This document shows, one piece after another, positions 30,355-31,273 of a DNA stretch of 31,273 nucleotides. Both the position numbers and the translations under genes were made by a program. The notes under the pieces are model-generated. The model had not been told where the DNA came from, made no database searches, and saw nothing but the letters and a program-made list of their open reading frames with translations. Source of the DNA: Acanthaster planci (lineage: Eukaryota > Echinodermata > Asteroidea > Valvatida > Acanthasteridae); contig NW_019091383.1 in assembly GCF_001949145.1 (NCBI RefSeq), positions 236,824 to 268,096 on the forward strand, written 5' to 3'. Each line of letters starts with the position of its first letter. Position 1 is the first letter of the stretch.

Positions 30355-30775
30355 TCAATTTTGATGTGTGGCCTTGTCTCTGACCAGTCTGTGACTCAAT
30401 CCACTGAGTAGAAGCACCCCCTAACTGGCATGGAAGAGACAGGTTGGTGTGAATGGTTTCAACAGGGTGTGTGGCACACACACAAAGACCATACATTCCA
30501 AATAGAAAATGGTCACGTATGCTCAGCTCGGCTTGTGCTAAATGACCATAAAACTGCACTCACGTGGTGAGTTCCCACAAAAAGACTGTCACTGCCATGT
30601 GAAAGTACTCCGACTCTTGTTCCCTTGCAGACTAGGTAACGCTGAGCCAGCACTGAAGACCAGACACCAGACCATGCACCAGACCATTCATAAGACCAGT
30701 CACCAGTGACAGGGTGAACAATGACAAAGGAATGCTTTTGTTGCAGTTCATTTGAACAGCTGGTGACTTGAATTC
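30355..30775 (+). repeat. Dispersed repeat family, locus 3 (downstream of KIF22)
   Basis: The left part (about 30370-30620) resembles 10465-10720 and the right part (about 30685-30770) resembles 8488-8562. A short local repeat of gaccagacacca-like words (30658-30710) is included. No open frame here looks like a gene. Confidence 0.55.
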
Positions 30776-30812
30776 CAACTAGACATCTTCTGGGCTCTTG
30801 TGATGGGCTTAA

Positions 30813-31227
30813 CCCCTTGATGACGGGAATTTCTTCCCGAAAGCCGACTCCAAGAATTCCAGCCTCGCTTGGCCATGAAGGCCACCTGCCAAACTGCAAA
30901 TTCTCGGTTTGTGGCCCTGCGTGCTGTGCACGCTTTGAATTACACGGTGAAAAGGCTGATTTTCGGTGGCATGCGGCTCAACTCACCCTTCCACATTTCC
31001 GTTGCCTCTTTTCAAAGTGCTTACTATTGTGAAGCTCGTGATTATGATGCAAAATCAGTCTTTTCATTTCTGGGCTACGCACAAAGACCAATCACCATAT
31101 ATACAAGAGCCAGGCTCTGCCTTCTTTCACCGTGTTCGCTCGAGTGTGGGCCGAGAAAAATAGCTGAAAAGGCGGCTGAGGATCTCGATTTTTACGGCGG
31201 CTCTACCCGCATCCCGGCATGAAGGGG
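30813..31227. mobile_element. piggyBac-like MITE with TTAA target duplication
   Basis: The element is flanked on both sides by TTAA (30809-30812 and 31228-31231). Its ends are inverted copies: CCCCTTGATGACGGGA on the left, and TCCCGGCATGAAGGGG on the right, whose complement is CCCCTTCATGCCGGGA (14 of 16 match). TTAA duplication plus ends starting with CCC are hallmarks of the piggyBac superfamily. At 415 bases it has no room for a transposase, and its open frames (for example 30869-31222) resemble no transposase I know. Confidence 0.8.
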
Positions 31228-31273
31228 TTAAGAGGTCTGGACTGCAAACACTGTACTGTGCCATATATTCCTA

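Noticed and set aside
30513-31222. Open frames of 117-128 aa at the right end
   Set aside because: They lie across repeat locus 3 and the piggyBac-like MITE, lack splice context and resemble no known protein or transposase.

Overview
This is nuclear DNA from an animal. The genes are split by many GT-AG introns, the intergenic DNA is AT-leaning, and dispersed short inverted-repeat elements and a tRNA-derived repeat are present. No bacterial, phage or organellar signal was seen. The proteins look like invertebrate deuterostome orthologues. An echinoderm (perhaps a sea star) or a hemichordate is my best guess, but that is inference.

Four protein genes can be assembled. (1) About 1.5-4.3 kb, plus strand: a small Cys-based tyrosine/dual-specificity phosphatase of the IphP / Y_phosphatase3 type with a CAHGKDRTG active-site loop; two of its splice junctions are unresolved. 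(2) 7.5-13.3 kb, minus strand: a complete five-exon KCTD13/TNFAIP1/KCTD10 (BACURD) orthologue of 303 aa, including a 53-base exon. (3) 14.9-17.5 kb, minus strand: PAGR1 (PA1), 331 aa in three coding exons, with a possible extra N-terminal exon near 18.4 kb. (4) 19.7-29.2 kb, plus strand: a complete thirteen-exon KIF22 (Kid) chromokinesin of 662 aa. All splice phases agree in genes 2-4.

The main result is that BACURD, PAGR1 and KIF22 sit side by side with nothing between them. KCTD13, PAGR1 and KIF22 also lie together in the human 16p11.2 copy-number region, so the window appears to hold an ancient linkage group. PAGR1 and KIF22 are divergent. The gap between them carries NF-Y-type and YY1-type motifs, suggesting a shared promoter.

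The rest is mobile-element debris. It includes a TTAA-flanked piggyBac-like MITE at the right end, a set of foldback elements ending in CCCTAAC/GTTAGGG, and an 83-base tandem array in KIF22 intron 1. A tRNA-Thr-like element lies inside an inverted repeat in BACURD intron 1, and an inverted MITE pair flanks KIF22 exons 7-8. A diverged duplication of about 650 bases is present near 1-625 and 6738-7465, and a three-locus dispersed repeat is also seen. No CRISPR array, rRNA gene or convincing functional tRNA gene was found.
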